From contig PLXW01000004.1 in the NCBI GenBank assembly GCA_003151595.1, forward strand, positions 5,113 to 37,328: DNA of 32,216 nucleotides, given 5' to 3'. Below are positions 24,047 to 32,216 of this stretch, in pieces (position 1 is the first letter of the stretch; each line of letters opens with the position of its first letter). The notes under the pieces were generated by a model. It did no database searches and was not told the origin of the DNA. It saw only the letters and a program-made list of their open reading frames with translations. A program made the position numbers and the translations under genes. This DNA comes from Myxococcales bacterium (GTDB taxonomy: Bacteria; Myxococcota; Polyangia; Polyangiales; Polyangiaceae).

Positions 24047-24841
24047 ATGGGCACGCTCGTCAATTACACGACCGAAAAAGGCGTCGCGCTGATCACGCTC
24101 ACCGATCCGCCCGTCAACGCTTACACGCACGAGATGATGAAGGAGCTCGACTCCGCCATCCTCGAGGCGCGCTTCGATCAGGATGTCCACGTCCTCGTCC
24201 TCACCGGCCACGGCGACCGACACTTCTGCGCCGGCGCGAACATCAACATGCTCCGCGAGGCCGACGAGGCCTTCAAATATTACTTCTGCCTCCACGCCAA
24301 CGAGACGCTGCTGCGCCTCGAGCACACGCCGAAGCTCGTCATCGCCGCGCTCAACGGCAACACGATGGGCGGCGGGCTCGAGGTCGCGCTGGCGTGCGAC
24401 CTGCGCGTCGGACGCGAGGGGCCGTTCCAGATCGGGCTCCCCGAGGTCGAGCTCGGCGTGATGCCGGGCACGGGCGGGACGCAGCGCCTGACCAAGCTCC
24501 TCGGCAAGGGGCTGGCGATGGAGATGATGACCGAGGGTGATGCGGTCACGTTCGAAGAGGGACTCCGGTTCGGTCTCATCAACAAGCTCTGGAGCACCGA
24601 CACGCACGAAGCCTTCGTGCGCAAGGTGATGGAGTACGCGCACACGTTCACGCCGCCGCACAAGGCGTCGCTCGCGGTCGGCCGTATGAAACGCGCGGTG
24701 CAAGCGGCGATGGAGATGCCGATGGAGCAAGGCCTCGCCTTCGAGCGCGAGCTGCAGGCGTCCCTCTTCGCGACTCACGACGCGAAGGAGGGCCTCGTCG
24801 CCTTCAGCGCCAAGCGCAAGCCGGTCTTCAAGGCTCGCTAG
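24047..24841 (+). CDS. Enoyl-CoA hydratase/isomerase (crotonase family)
   Basis: The 264-residue crotonase interconverts trans-2-enoyl and 3-hydroxyacyl thioesters, probably acyl-CoA, in the cytoplasm. Both hydratase glutamates are present: Glu112 in MGGGLEVALACD and Glu133 in GLPEVELGVMPGTGGTQRL. The oxyanion-hole segment HFCAGANINML is also present. The ATG at 24047 was chosen because homologues begin a few residues before the first strand (VALITLTDPPVNAYT); a longer reading from 23990 adds an unlikely basic stretch. It converges on the QEGLA gene with only four bases between. Its place beside the polyketide operons, which lack a dehydratase, is noted as a finding. An ordinary beta-oxidation role is the simpler view. 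Confidence 0.92.
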   Translation: MGTLVNYTTEKGVALITLTDPPVNAYTHEMMKELDSAILEARFDQDVHVLVLTGHGDRHFCAGANINMLREADEAFKYYFCLHANETLLRLEHTPKLVIAALNGNTMGGGLEVALACDLRVGREGPFQIGLPEVELGVMPGTGGTQRLTKLLGKGLAMEMMTEGDAVTFEEGLRFGLINKLWSTDTHEAFVRKVMEYAHTFTPPHKASLAVGRMKRAVQAAMEMPMEQGLAFERELQASLFATHDAKEGLVAFSAKRKPVFKAR

Positions 24842-24845
24842 CGAC

Positions 24846-26363
24846 TCAGCCCGTCCGGGCGAAGAGCTTGCCGTAATAGTCGCTCACGACTTCGCCCGCG
24901 AGCTGCGTGAAGAAGCTGGAGTACGCCATCCAGATCGCGAGCCCGTTCAGGTCGCGGAACATCAGAGGCAAGTAGCGCGGGGGCTTCACGACGCCGTCGG
25001 TCACGCGCCTGGCGAGCACCGGCACGTCTTCGTGCGCGACCTTCCCCACGAAGAGGAACGGGATCAAGTCGGCGCGGTTGTGTTGAATCGCGCTGCGGAT
25101 GAAGGCGTAGTTGAGGACGATACCCTTGCAGTAGCAGGCGTCCTTGGTGAACGGGGCGCCCCCTTCGACGACGCCGCCGCGGAAGATCCGCCGCGTGTTG
25201 TGGAAGCACTCTTCTTCGTCGTACCCCTCGGTCCTGAACCACTCGAAGACCTCGATGAAGGACGCGCCGTCCTCGGCTTTGTCCACGGCGAGCACGCGAT
25301 CGTTCAAGCGGCGCGCGCGGCGCGGGAACGTGCGGAACGTGAAAATCTCGAGCAGCGCCGCGAGCCCCTCTTGCACGGCGACCGTGCGCGGCGGCCCCTT
25401 CGACAGCCACTTCGCGACCGTCTGCGCTTGCCCGTTGAGCGACGTCGCGACGTGCACCCACCCCTCGTGCACTTCGAGGATGTCGATGTCGCGCGGCGAG
25501 AACTTCGCCCCCGTCCGCACCTTCACGTAGTCGTTGCCGGCGGCGGCGTCGGCCAAGATCGAATCGTCGGCCATGCAGCGGACGGTCGTGTCGGCGAAGT
25601 AGTTCGCGAGGCGCGTGTTCAGCTCGGCGGCCGCGTCTTGCGAGGAGAGCGTCCGCTCGAATGCGGCGCCGCCACCGGTCATGAGCGAGTCGTGATCGAC
25701 GTTCGTGAGGAGCGCGTAGAGCATGTGCCCGAGATCGCGCACGGTGCTCTTGCCGTCGGGGAACTTGTCTTTCGGCGAGCCGTACAGCTTCCGCGAGTAG
25801 CCGTAGAACCCCTTCGTCCCGCGCGCGGCGAGCATGCGCACGGTGTCGCGGTACTCGATCGCCGTCTTCGACATGATGTCGCCGATGGCGTCGTCTTCAC
25901 CGAGCTCGCGATCGATGTCGCGCGCGATGTCCTCGAACTCCTCGGCCTTGGCGCGCGGCTCGAAGCCGAGATCGACCGAGGCGTACCACTCGGGCCCGAT
26001 GTCCGGGAGCTCACGCCCTTTGTTCTTGAGGAAGTTCTCCTCCACCGAGTTGTCCCAGCGAATCGCCTGGAGCACGCGGATCGGCCGCTGCGCTTCCACG
26101 ATGCGGGAGGCAATCTGCGCGACCTGCTCCTTGTAACTCCGCCACGGACCTGCGGCCGGCAAGGGGGGGATCGACGGCGCGAGATCGGGCGGCGGCTCGG
26201 AGTCGGGCGCGGGCGCCGGGGCTTTCGACGGCGTCGTCGCTTCGGCCTTCGTCGTCGGCGCGTCCTTGGCCTTTTCTTGCTTCTCGGCCTTGTCGGCCTT
26301 CTCGCGCTTGTCGCGTTCTTCGGCCAAAGATCCTCGCTCGGCCATCTTCGTTAATTGTGCCAC
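24846..26363 (-). CDS. QEGLA-motif protein (DUF1704/MATCAP-like putative metallopeptidase)
   Basis: The 505-residue protein matches the family annotated as flavohemoglobin expression-modulating QEGLA motif proteins (DUF1704), related to the eukaryotic tyrosine carboxypeptidase MATCAP. The metal-binding HExxxH is His299-Glu300-...-His304 in EVHEGWVHVATSLNG. The naming motif QEGLA is at 331-335 (TVAVQEGLAALLE), and RIFRGG with KDACYCKG occurs later. Residues 1-75 are a charged Lys/Glu then Pro/Ala-rich stretch, probably disordered. The start is uncertain: a GTG at 26363 preceded by AGGTGA is used; an ATG at 26345 is possible. It is divergent from the PLP enzyme with about 20 bases between starts. 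The bacterial substrate is unknown. Confidence 0.86.
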   Translation of the reverse strand: MAQLTKMAERGSLAEERDKREKADKAEKQEKAKDAPTTKAEATTPSKAPAPAPDSEPPPDLAPSIPPLPAAGPWRSYKEQVAQIASRIVEAQRPIRVLQAIRWDNSVEENFLKNKGRELPDIGPEWYASVDLGFEPRAKAEEFEDIARDIDRELGEDDAIGDIMSKTAIEYRDTVRMLAARGTKGFYGYSRKLYGSPKDKFPDGKSTVRDLGHMLYALLTNVDHDSLMTGGGAAFERTLSSQDAAAELNTRLANYFADTTVRCMADDSILADAAAGNDYVKVRTGAKFSPRDIDILEVHEGWVHVATSLNGQAQTVAKWLSKGPPRTVAVQEGLAALLEIFTFRTFPRRARRLNDRVLAVDKAEDGASFIEVFEWFRTEGYDEEECFHNTRRIFRGGVVEGGAPFTKDACYCKGIVLNYAFIRSAIQHNRADLIPFLFVGKVAHEDVPVLARRVTDGVVKPPRYLPLMFRDLNGLAIWMAYSSFFTQLAGEVVSDYYGKLFARTG

Positions 26364-26383
26364 AACTCACCTGGCGATTGCGA

Positions 26384-27562
26384 ATGGCCACCAAACCACC
26401 GACCTCCACCGACGCCGTTCACGCGGGCGACACCCGCGCGAAGGCGTACGACTCCGTACCGACACCCGTGGTGCAGACCTCGACGTTCACGTTCGAGAGC
26501 AGCGCGGCCATCGCGCGCTTCACGAACGGCGACGACCCGAGCGAGCGCGAGGAGTACGGGCGCTACGGCAACCCCACGACCCGCGCGGTCGAGAAGCGAC
26601 TCGCGCAGCTCGAGGGGACCGAGGACGCGATCGTCGTCGCCAGTGGAATGGCCGCGATGACGACGACGATCTTGGCGATGGTCCGCGCCGGCCAGCACAT
26701 CGTGTACGTGCGCGACGGGTACCGCATGACGCGCGAGTTCATCGAAGGGACGCTCGCGCGCTTCGGCGTGACGGCGGACCTCGCGCCGGCCGGAGATCTC
26801 GGCGCCATCGAGCGCGCGATTCGCCCCGAGACGCGCCTCATCGTGAGCGAGTCGCCGACGAACCCGTACCTGTCGTGCGTCGATCTCGCGGGCCTCGCGC
26901 AGCTCGCGCAGCGGAGGCGCGTGAAGACGCTGGTCGACGCCACGTTCGCCACGCCGTTCAATTGCCGGCCGGCGTCGTTCGGGATCGACCTCGTCGTTCA
27001 CAGCGTCACCAAGTACATCGCCGGTCACAACGACGTCCTCGCCGGCGTCGTGTGCGGCCGCGCAGGGCTCGTGTCGATCGCGCGCGATCTCCGCGGCGTG
27101 CTCGGGTGCGTGTGCGATCCGCACGCGGCGTCGCTCGTCGAGCGCGGGATGAAGACGCTGGCCCTCCGCATGGAGAAGCACAACGCGAACGGCCTGTCCG
27201 TCGCGCGCTTCCTCGAGTCGCATCCACGCGTCGAGCGGGTCTATTACCCGGGCCTCGCGTCGCACCCCGACTTCACCGTCGCCAGCGCGCAGATGAGCGG
27301 CTTCGGCGGCGTCGTCAGCTTCGTCGTTCGCGGCGGGCTCGAGGGGGCGAGCGCGGTCGTCGATCGCCTTCGCCTCGCGCGGATCGCGCCGTCGTTCGGC
27401 GGCGTGGAGTCTCTCGTCGAGCAGCCCGCGGTCATGAGCTTCTACGCCATGAGCTCCGACGAACGCGCTGCCATCGGGATCGCCGACGGCCTCGTGCGCT
27501 TCTCGTGCGGCATCGAAGAGGCCGACGATCTCGTGGCCGATCTCGATCGCGCGCTCGCATAG
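26384..27562 (+). CDS. Cys/Met-metabolism PLP-dependent enzyme (cystathionine gamma-synthase/lyase family)
   Basis: The 392-residue enzyme belongs to fold-type I PLP enzymes of transsulfuration. It makes or breaks cystathionine, or uses a related O-acylhomoserine or methionine. Motifs are AVHAGDTRAK, PVVQTSTFTF, RYGNPTTRAVEKRLAQLEG, ASGMAAMTTT, ESPTNPYL, VDATFATPF, HSVTKYIAGHNDV with the Schiff-base Lys210, and FGGVESLVEQPAVMSF. The residue stretch DGYRMTREF replaces the usual YGGTYRLF, so the active-site tyrosine is displaced; exact activity is therefore open. The ATG at 26384 is used; in-frame reading extends to 26357, into the divergent gene's leader. The downstream lipoprotein begins 68 bases on. 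Confidence 0.9.
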   Translation: MATKPPTSTDAVHAGDTRAKAYDSVPTPVVQTSTFTFESSAAIARFTNGDDPSEREEYGRYGNPTTRAVEKRLAQLEGTEDAIVVASGMAAMTTTILAMVRAGQHIVYVRDGYRMTREFIEGTLARFGVTADLAPAGDLGAIERAIRPETRLIVSESPTNPYLSCVDLAGLAQLAQRRRVKTLVDATFATPFNCRPASFGIDLVVHSVTKYIAGHNDVLAGVVCGRAGLVSIARDLRGVLGCVCDPHAASLVERGMKTLALRMEKHNANGLSVARFLESHPRVERVYYPGLASHPDFTVASAQMSGFGGVVSFVVRGGLEGASAVVDRLRLARIAPSFGGVESLVEQPAVMSFYAMSSDERAAIGIADGLVRFSCGIEEADDLVADLDRALA

Positions 27563-27630
27563 GTCCCCGCTCGCGCTGGTCGCTTAGCCGGACGCGAGCG
27601 TTCGGTTATTCTGAGGTCTGGGGGGTATCC

Positions 27631-28248
27631 ATGCGCCGATCCATCCTTGCGTCCTCGATCTTCGCTCCGTTCGTCCTCGCCGCCGCCGTCGCGGCCTGCA
27701 CCAGCGACGACAACGCTCCGGCCACCAGCTCGAACGACTCGGGCTCGCCGAACGACTCCACGGTCGGCGACGACATCGACTCCTCCCCCGGCCAGACCGA
27801 CGCCGCGTCGCCCATCGATTCGCCGAACGACACCGCGCCCGCAACCGACGCTGGCGACGGCGGCCTCACGTTCCTCTGCGTGAGCTGGGACGCGGCCGTC
27901 GAGCTCGACGCCGCGACGTATGCGAACGACGACGCCCAGGCGCTCCAGCTCCTCGCCGACGGTGGAATGGCGGCGCTCCCCGGCTTCTACCCCACGCTCT
28001 GCTCGATCGACGGCGACGCCCACGCGCCGATGACCATCACCAACAACGGCCCCTGCCCCATCGATTACTGGTGGGTCGATTACAACTGCGCCGAGGAGTA
28101 CTACGGCACGATCCAGCCGGGCCAGCAGGGCCTGAGCGACACCTTCGTCACCCACCCCTGGCGCCTCCGCGCGACGGGGAGCGAGATCCTCCTGAAGGAC
28201 ATCGGCCCGGCGGAGACGCCCGACGCTTGGACCGCCGCCTATCCCTAG
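27631..28248 (+). CDS. Lipoprotein with a VHL-beta-like domain
   Basis: The 205-residue protein starts at an ATG with a GGGGGG run five bases upstream. The signal ends in AVAAC (Cys23). An acidic Asp/Ser/Pro linker covers about 24-78. The C-terminal part has MTITNNGPCPIDYWWVDYN (133-151), then EEYYGTIQPGQQ and TFVTHPWRLR (171-180). The succession N-(x)-W-x-D-(x)-Y-x-x-[IL]-x-P-G-(x)-T-[FY]-x-T-H-P-W is that of the von Hippel-Lindau beta domain as seen in bacterial VHL-like proteins. It probably folds as a small beta-sandwich on the outside of the inner or outer membrane. Binding partner unknown. It ends three bases before the stop of the convergent RND gene. Confidence 0.82.
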   Translation: MRRSILASSIFAPFVLAAAVAACTSDDNAPATSSNDSGSPNDSTVGDDIDSSPGQTDAASPIDSPNDTAPATDAGDGGLTFLCVSWDAAVELDAATYANDDAQALQLLADGGMAALPGFYPTLCSIDGDAHAPMTITNNGPCPIDYWWVDYNCAEEYYGTIQPGQQGLSDTFVTHPWRLRATGSEILLKDIGPAETPDAWTAAYP

Positions 28249-28251
28249 CGG

Positions 28252-31200
28252 TCAGTGACCGTGCCCCATCGCCGGCGGCATGATCGACGGAATCACCGGC
28301 GGCTTCCGGCTCTCGAGCCAGCGGTGCGCCACGAGGAGGAGCGGCGGCTGCACCGCGCGCGCGACGACGGCGAGGATCAAGCTCCCGCCGATGACCACGA
28401 GCGCGAGCGGCTTCTGCGTCTGCGCGCCGATGCCGTTCGAGATCGCCGCGGGGAACAGACCGATCATGGCGACGAGCGTCGTCATCAAGCACGGGCGCAG
28501 TCGCTTCTCGGCGGCTTCGCGCGCAGCGTCGGCGATCGACAACCCTTCGACGTCACGCAGACGCTGGAAGTAGGTCACGACCAGGATCGCGTCTTGTACG
28601 GCGATGCCGAAGATGGAGATGAACCCCATCGCCGCCGACACCGAGAAGTGCACGCCGGTCACGAGCAAGGCGAGGATGCCGCCGGCGCTGGCGATCGGAA
28701 TGTTGGTGAATACGATCACGGTGTCGACCCAGGTCTTCACCGCGGCGTAGACGAGGAATGCGATGAGCAAGAGCGTGATCGGCAAGATCACTTTCAAGCG
28801 ATCGACCGCCTCCTTCAGCTCGTTGATCTCGCCGGCCCACTCCAGGTGCGAGTCGTACGAGAGGTGCACGTTCTCGGCGATCTTGCGCTGGCTCTCGTCG
28901 ATCGTGCTGGCGAGGTCGCGGCCACGAACGCTGAACTTCACCGGCGCGTAGCGCTGCCCGTCTTCGCGGTAGATGACCGACGGTCCGTCTTCGAGCGACA
29001 CGGTGGCGATCTGTCCGAGCGGCACGCGCCCCCCTTCGGGCGTCGACACCGTGATTTCGCGGATCGACTCGAGTGAGCTGCGGTACGGCTCCTGCCATCG
29101 CACGACGAGATCGAACCGCTTCTCCCCTTCGAACACCTGCGTCACTGCCTGCCCGCCGACCGCGGCCTGCACGACCCCTTCAACGTCACCCGTGTTGAGC
29201 CCGTAGCGCGCGCACGCGACGCGATCGGGGACGATCTTCACGCTGGGCTGCCCCATCGAGTTGAACATCCCGAGGTCCTTCACGCCGTTGACCGTGTTCA
29301 TCACGTCGACGATCGACTGCGCGTTGGCTTCGTTCGCCTTCAGGTCGGGGCCGAACACCTTCACGGAGTTCTCGCCTTTGACGCCGGAGACGGCCTCTTC
29401 GACGTTGTCGCTGATCATCTGCGAGAAGTTGAAGACGACGCCGGGGAACGCCTTGGCCATCTCGGCCGAGAGCTCGTCGGTGAGGTTGTCTTTCGTGACT
29501 CCCGGGCGCCAGTCGTCGAACGACTTCAGCGGCGCGAAGAGCTCGATGTTCTGAAAACCCGCGACGTCGGTACCGTCATCCGGTCGCCCGAGCTGCGAGA
29601 TGACCGTGATCACCTCGGGGTGCCGCGCCGTCTTCTCGTCGCACGCCTTCCCCTCGTCGCAGCCGCGTAGGATCGCGCGCATCTTGCCGACGTATTTCCC
29701 CGACTGGTCGAGCGAGATCGACGTGGGGAGCGTCGCGCGGATCCAGAAGTTCCCTTCCTCGAGGTGCGGCATGAACTCGCCGCCGAGCCTGGTGAACGCG
29801 AGGAGCGCGAGGACGATCGGGATGGCGCCGAAGGCGATGGCGCGCTTCGGATTCGCGAGCGCCTTGGTGAACAACGGCGTGTAGAGCCGGTGCAGCGCGC
29901 GCATGATCGGAGGGTCCTTCTCCTCTTCGTGCGCGGGGATGAACTTGCCGGCAAGCACCGGCGTGAGCGTGAGCGCGAGGCAGATCGCGCCGCCGATCGC
30001 GAAGGCGTATGTCGTCGCCATCGGCGAGAAGATGACGCCGGCCACGCCCGTCATCGTGAAGAGCGGAAGGAACGCGACGCCGATGATGAGCGTCGCGAAC
30101 GTCATCGGCCCGGCGACCTCGCGCGCACCGGCCAGGATGCGCTCGCTCATGTCCCCTTTTCCGTGACCGCCGAGGTGACGGAAAATGTTCTCCATCATGA
30201 TGACTGTGGAGTCGACGACGATCCCGAAGTCGACGGCGCCGAGCGAGATCAAGTTCGCCGGCGTGTGCGTCGCCACGAGACCGATGAACGCGAGCAAGAG
30301 CGCCAGCGGGATGTTGAGCGCCGTGATGAGCGCCGCGCGGAACTGCCCGAGGAACAAATAGAGGACGACGGCGACGAGGAGCATTCCCTCGAGCAAGTTG
30401 TGAAGCACCGTGTGCGTCGTCAGCTTCACGAGGTTGCCGCGGTCGTAGTACGGCACGATGTCCATCCCCGGCGGGAGGATGTGGTACTTGCGGATGTAAT
30501 CTACACGTTCGTGGATCCCCTTAAGAGTGCTCGGCGTTTCTCCGCCGTAGCGCATGAGGACGACCCCTTGAACGATGTCCGGGTTCTCGTCGTGACCGAC
30601 GATGCCGAGGCGAGGCGCGGGGCCAACGCTCGTCGTGGCGATGTCGCGCACGCGCGTCGGGATCCCCTTGGTCTCGGCGAGGACGATGTTGTCGATGTCG
30701 TGCGTGGTCTGAATGAGCCCGATGCCGCGGACGACGTACGCCTGCTCCCCGATGACGAGGCGCTGCCCGCCGACGTTCGTGTTCGCCTGCGTGACGCCGT
30801 TCTCGAGCTGCGTGAGCGTGATCCCCTGCCCGCTCAGGCGAAAGGGGTCGACGCCGATGTGGTACTCCTTCGTCTCGCCGCCGAAGCTCACGACGTCGAT
30901 GACGCCGGGGACCTGCTTGAACTGCCGCTCGAGGATCCAGTCCTCGGCGGTCTTGAGGTCCATCTTCGAGTACCCCTTGCCGACGACCTCGTAGCGAAAG
31001 AGCTCGCCGATCGCGTTCCACGGCGAGAGCTGCGCCTGCATGCCGCCCGAGAGCGAGACGAACTGGATGCGGTTGATGACCTCCTGGCGCGCGCCGGCGT
31101 ACGGCGTGGCCCACGAGAAGTACGCCTTCACGTCCGACAGCCCGAACAGCGATTGCGAGCGCGTGTGCTCCAGCCCCTGCATCCCCGCGAGACCGATCTC

Positions 31201-31407
31201 GAGCGGGATGGTCACGTACCGCTCGACTTCTTCGGCGCTGTAGCCGGTCGGCTGCGTGATCACTTCGACCATCGGCGGGACCGGGTTCGGGTACGCCTCG
31301 ATGTCGAGGTCGCTATAGGCAGCGAGCCCCGCGAGGACCACGAGCACCGCCATCGACAACACGATGAACGGCATTCGCAGCGCGAGTGCGACGAGTCTCT
31401 GAATCAT
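28252..31407 (-). CDS. Heavy-metal-type RND efflux pump inner-membrane subunit (CusA/CzcA family)
   Basis: The 1051-residue protein is a proton-driven RND transporter of the HME group, which moves metal cations or related solutes from periplasm to outside as part of a tripartite pump. TM1 is at about 13-31. AYPNPVPPMVEVITQ and GYSAEEVERYVTIPLE are the porter-domain entry. The TM4 signature AVDFGIVVDSTVIMMEN gives Asp393, Asp399 and Glu406, with the 6- and 7-residue spacing of the CzcA proton-relay acids. FLGQFRAALITALNIPLAL and a second TM bundle near the C-terminus complete the family length. The last residues are PPAMGHGH, a possible metal ligand. The ATG at 31407 follows GGAG by ten bases. 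No membrane-fusion or outer-membrane partner is in the window, so substrate and complex are open. Confidence 0.94.
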   Translation of the reverse strand: MIQRLVALALRMPFIVLSMAVLVVLAGLAAYSDLDIEAYPNPVPPMVEVITQPTGYSAEEVERYVTIPLEIGLAGMQGLEHTRSQSLFGLSDVKAYFSWATPYAGARQEVINRIQFVSLSGGMQAQLSPWNAIGELFRYEVVGKGYSKMDLKTAEDWILERQFKQVPGVIDVVSFGGETKEYHIGVDPFRLSGQGITLTQLENGVTQANTNVGGQRLVIGEQAYVVRGIGLIQTTHDIDNIVLAETKGIPTRVRDIATTSVGPAPRLGIVGHDENPDIVQGVVLMRYGGETPSTLKGIHERVDYIRKYHILPPGMDIVPYYDRGNLVKLTTHTVLHNLLEGMLLVAVVLYLFLGQFRAALITALNIPLALLLAFIGLVATHTPANLISLGAVDFGIVVDSTVIMMENIFRHLGGHGKGDMSERILAGAREVAGPMTFATLIIGVAFLPLFTMTGVAGVIFSPMATTYAFAIGGAICLALTLTPVLAGKFIPAHEEEKDPPIMRALHRLYTPLFTKALANPKRAIAFGAIPIVLALLAFTRLGGEFMPHLEEGNFWIRATLPTSISLDQSGKYVGKMRAILRGCDEGKACDEKTARHPEVITVISQLGRPDDGTDVAGFQNIELFAPLKSFDDWRPGVTKDNLTDELSAEMAKAFPGVVFNFSQMISDNVEEAVSGVKGENSVKVFGPDLKANEANAQSIVDVMNTVNGVKDLGMFNSMGQPSVKIVPDRVACARYGLNTGDVEGVVQAAVGGQAVTQVFEGEKRFDLVVRWQEPYRSSLESIREITVSTPEGGRVPLGQIATVSLEDGPSVIYREDGQRYAPVKFSVRGRDLASTIDESQRKIAENVHLSYDSHLEWAGEINELKEAVDRLKVILPITLLLIAFLVYAAVKTWVDTVIVFTNIPIASAGGILALLVTGVHFSVSAAMGFISIFGIAVQDAILVVTYFQRLRDVEGLSIADAAREAAEKRLRPCLMTTLVAMIGLFPAAISNGIGAQTQKPLALVVIGGSLILAVVARAVQPPLLLVAHRWLESRKPPVIPSIMPPAMGHGH

Positions 31408-31515
31408 TTAGACGTGTCTCCGCGGATCGACGCTCACCGGCAGCTCCTATCGCGAACGCATTAGGAGGTGTCGGCGCGGGGACACAAGCAAAAGTTGGGA
31501 CAGGGGCTCAGCCAG

Positions 31516-31529
31516 GTGACCTTGATCAC
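31516..31529. promoter_or_regulatory. CRP/FNR-like dyad upstream of the RND gene
   Basis: GTGACCTTGATCAC is a GTGA-N6-TCAC dyad, the core arrangement recognised by CRP/FNR-family regulators (consensus TGTGA-N6-TCACA). It lies about 110 bases upstream of the RND ATG and 77 bases beyond the MoxR stop. The outer consensus bases do not match fully. The rest of the 31408-31605 gap shows only a short GC hairpin at 31591-31603. Confidence 0.3.
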
Positions 31530-31605
31530 GAAGTCCCGCAAATCACGGGTATCGGTCGCTAGTTGGTGCCCCACTCGGCGGCGCGCGAGCGGGCGAAACG
31601 CCCCG

Positions 31606-32216
31606 TCACCCGGCGAGCGCTCGCTGGATTTTTTCGAGCAAGTCCACGTCCTTCACCCCTTCGGCCTCGGCGCGATAGGAGAGGACCAGGCGGTGGCGGA
31701 GGACCGGGATGACGAGGGCGCGAACGTCATCGACGTCGGCCGCGGCTTCTCCGTTGAGCGCCGCGCGCGCCTTGGCCGCGAGGACGAGCGCCTGCGAGCC
31801 GCGCGGTCCGGCGCCGAAGCGGACGAACTCCTCGACCTCGCGAACGCGCGTGCCGTTGGCGCTCGCGTTCGGACGGGTCGCACGCCCGAGCGCGACGGCG
31901 AGGCGCACGGCTTCGTCGGTCACGGGGATGCGCGGGACCAGCGCTTGAAGGGCGCGCACGTCGTCGGCCGCCAGCACCTGCGGCACTTCGCCGACCGACG
32001 CGCTCGTCGTCTTCCGCGCGATCTCGCGCTCTTCGTCTTCGCTCGGGTACTCGATGTGGATCTCGAGGAGAAAGCGATCCAGCTGCGCTTCGGGGAGCGG
32101 GTACGTCCCTTCTTGCTCGATCGGGTTTCGCGTGGCGAAGACCTGGAACGGATCGGGGAGCGCGTGCGTGGTGGTGCCGACCGTCACGCGCCGCTCTTGC
32201 ATCGCTTGCAGCAGCG
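31606..32216 (-). CDS. MoxR-family AAA+ ATPase, N-terminal part missing (cut by window edge)
   Basis: About 203 C-terminal residues of a MoxR ATPase are present and the frame stays open through base 32216. Family-defining sequence includes [33 protein letters not shown] and [17 protein letters not shown] (sensor 1 and following). After these comes the C-terminal lid with [31 protein letters not shown] and [14 protein letters not shown]. MoxR proteins act as chaperone-like ATPases, usually beside a DUF58 protein and von Willebrand factor A proteins, which would lie on the downstream side. Downstream here is only the RND gene, so such partners, if any, are upstream and outside the window. The Walker motifs are also beyond the edge. 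Confidence 0.93.
   Translation of the reverse strand, partial: LLQAMQERRVTVGTTTHALPDPFQVFATRNPIEQEGTYPLPEAQLDRFLLEIHIEYPSEDEEREIARKTTSASVGEVPQVLAADDVRALQALVPRIPVTDEAVRLAVALGRATRPNASANGTRVREVEEFVRFGAGPRGSQALVLAAKARAALNGEAAADVDDVRALVIPVLRHRLVLSYRAEAEGVKDVDLLEKIQRALAG

Noticed and set aside
31591..31603. Hairpin gggcgaaacgccc just after the MoxR stop as a terminator
   Set aside because: Only a five-pair stem and no T-tract follows on the minus strand, so an intrinsic terminator is not supported.
31463..31606. Plus-strand AGGAGGTG and a following open frame in the gap between the RND and MoxR genes
   Set aside because: The frame gives an unrecognised basic product that runs antisense into the MoxR gene; the purine run alone is not enough to call a gene.

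Overview
The window is very GC-rich and densely coded, mostly on the minus strand. It carries several lipoproteins with a lipobox followed by low-complexity Asp/Ser/Gly/Thr linkers. That style, plus a QEGLA-motif protein, a MoxR ATPase and discrete polyketide genes, suggests a myxobacterium of the Polyangia type (Myxococcota). This is inference from sequence style, not from a marker gene. No rRNA, tRNA, CRISPR array or insertion sequence was recognised.

Layout. 1-2727 (minus): housekeeping genes pabB and argS; argS runs off the left edge. 2771-4090 (plus): a kelch-like lipoprotein. 4080-15361 (minus): a tightly packed biosynthetic operon. In transcription order it holds a sugar nucleotidyltransferase (possibly unrelated), a PltE-like acyl-CoA dehydrogenase, a proline-type adenylation enzyme, a PCP, an ACP, an active ketosynthase, a degenerate ketosynthase partner, a FabG-like ketoreductase, an MDR reductase, a tandem alpha/beta-hydrolase and a polysaccharide-deacetylase-like protein. 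15454-18331: three lipoproteins (two plus, one minus). 18397-23615 (minus): a second operon of ACP, KS fused to a half-KS, a lipoprotein, and another KS fused to a half-KS. 24047-24841 (plus): a crotonase. 24846-26363 (minus): a QEGLA/MATCAP-family protein. 26384-28248 (plus): a Cys/Met-metabolism PLP enzyme and a lipoprotein with a VHL-beta-like domain. 28252-31407 (minus): a heavy-metal-type RND pump subunit. 31606-32216 (minus): a MoxR ATPase cut by the right edge.

The centre of interest is 4080-23615. The adenylation enzyme, PCP and dehydrogenase match the three-gene cassette that converts L-proline to pyrrole-2-carboxyl-PCP (PltF/PltL/PltE and RedM/RedO/RedW). The adenylation pocket read from the sequence is DLFYFALVCK, close to the proline code I recall for those enzymes. 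The cassette feeds a set of free-standing (type II-like) KS/partner, KR, ACP and reductase genes. It does not feed a modular megasynthase. The second operon adds two KS proteins, each carrying its own inactive KS-like half, with a lipoprotein gene translationally locked between them. That resembles aryl-polyene clusters, where products are placed in the outer membrane. The proposed system is a pyrrole-primed, discrete polyketide pathway whose product may be membrane-associated. Product, chain length and the link between the two operons are inference. No hot-dog dehydratase, acyltransferase, PPTase or dedicated transporter was seen.
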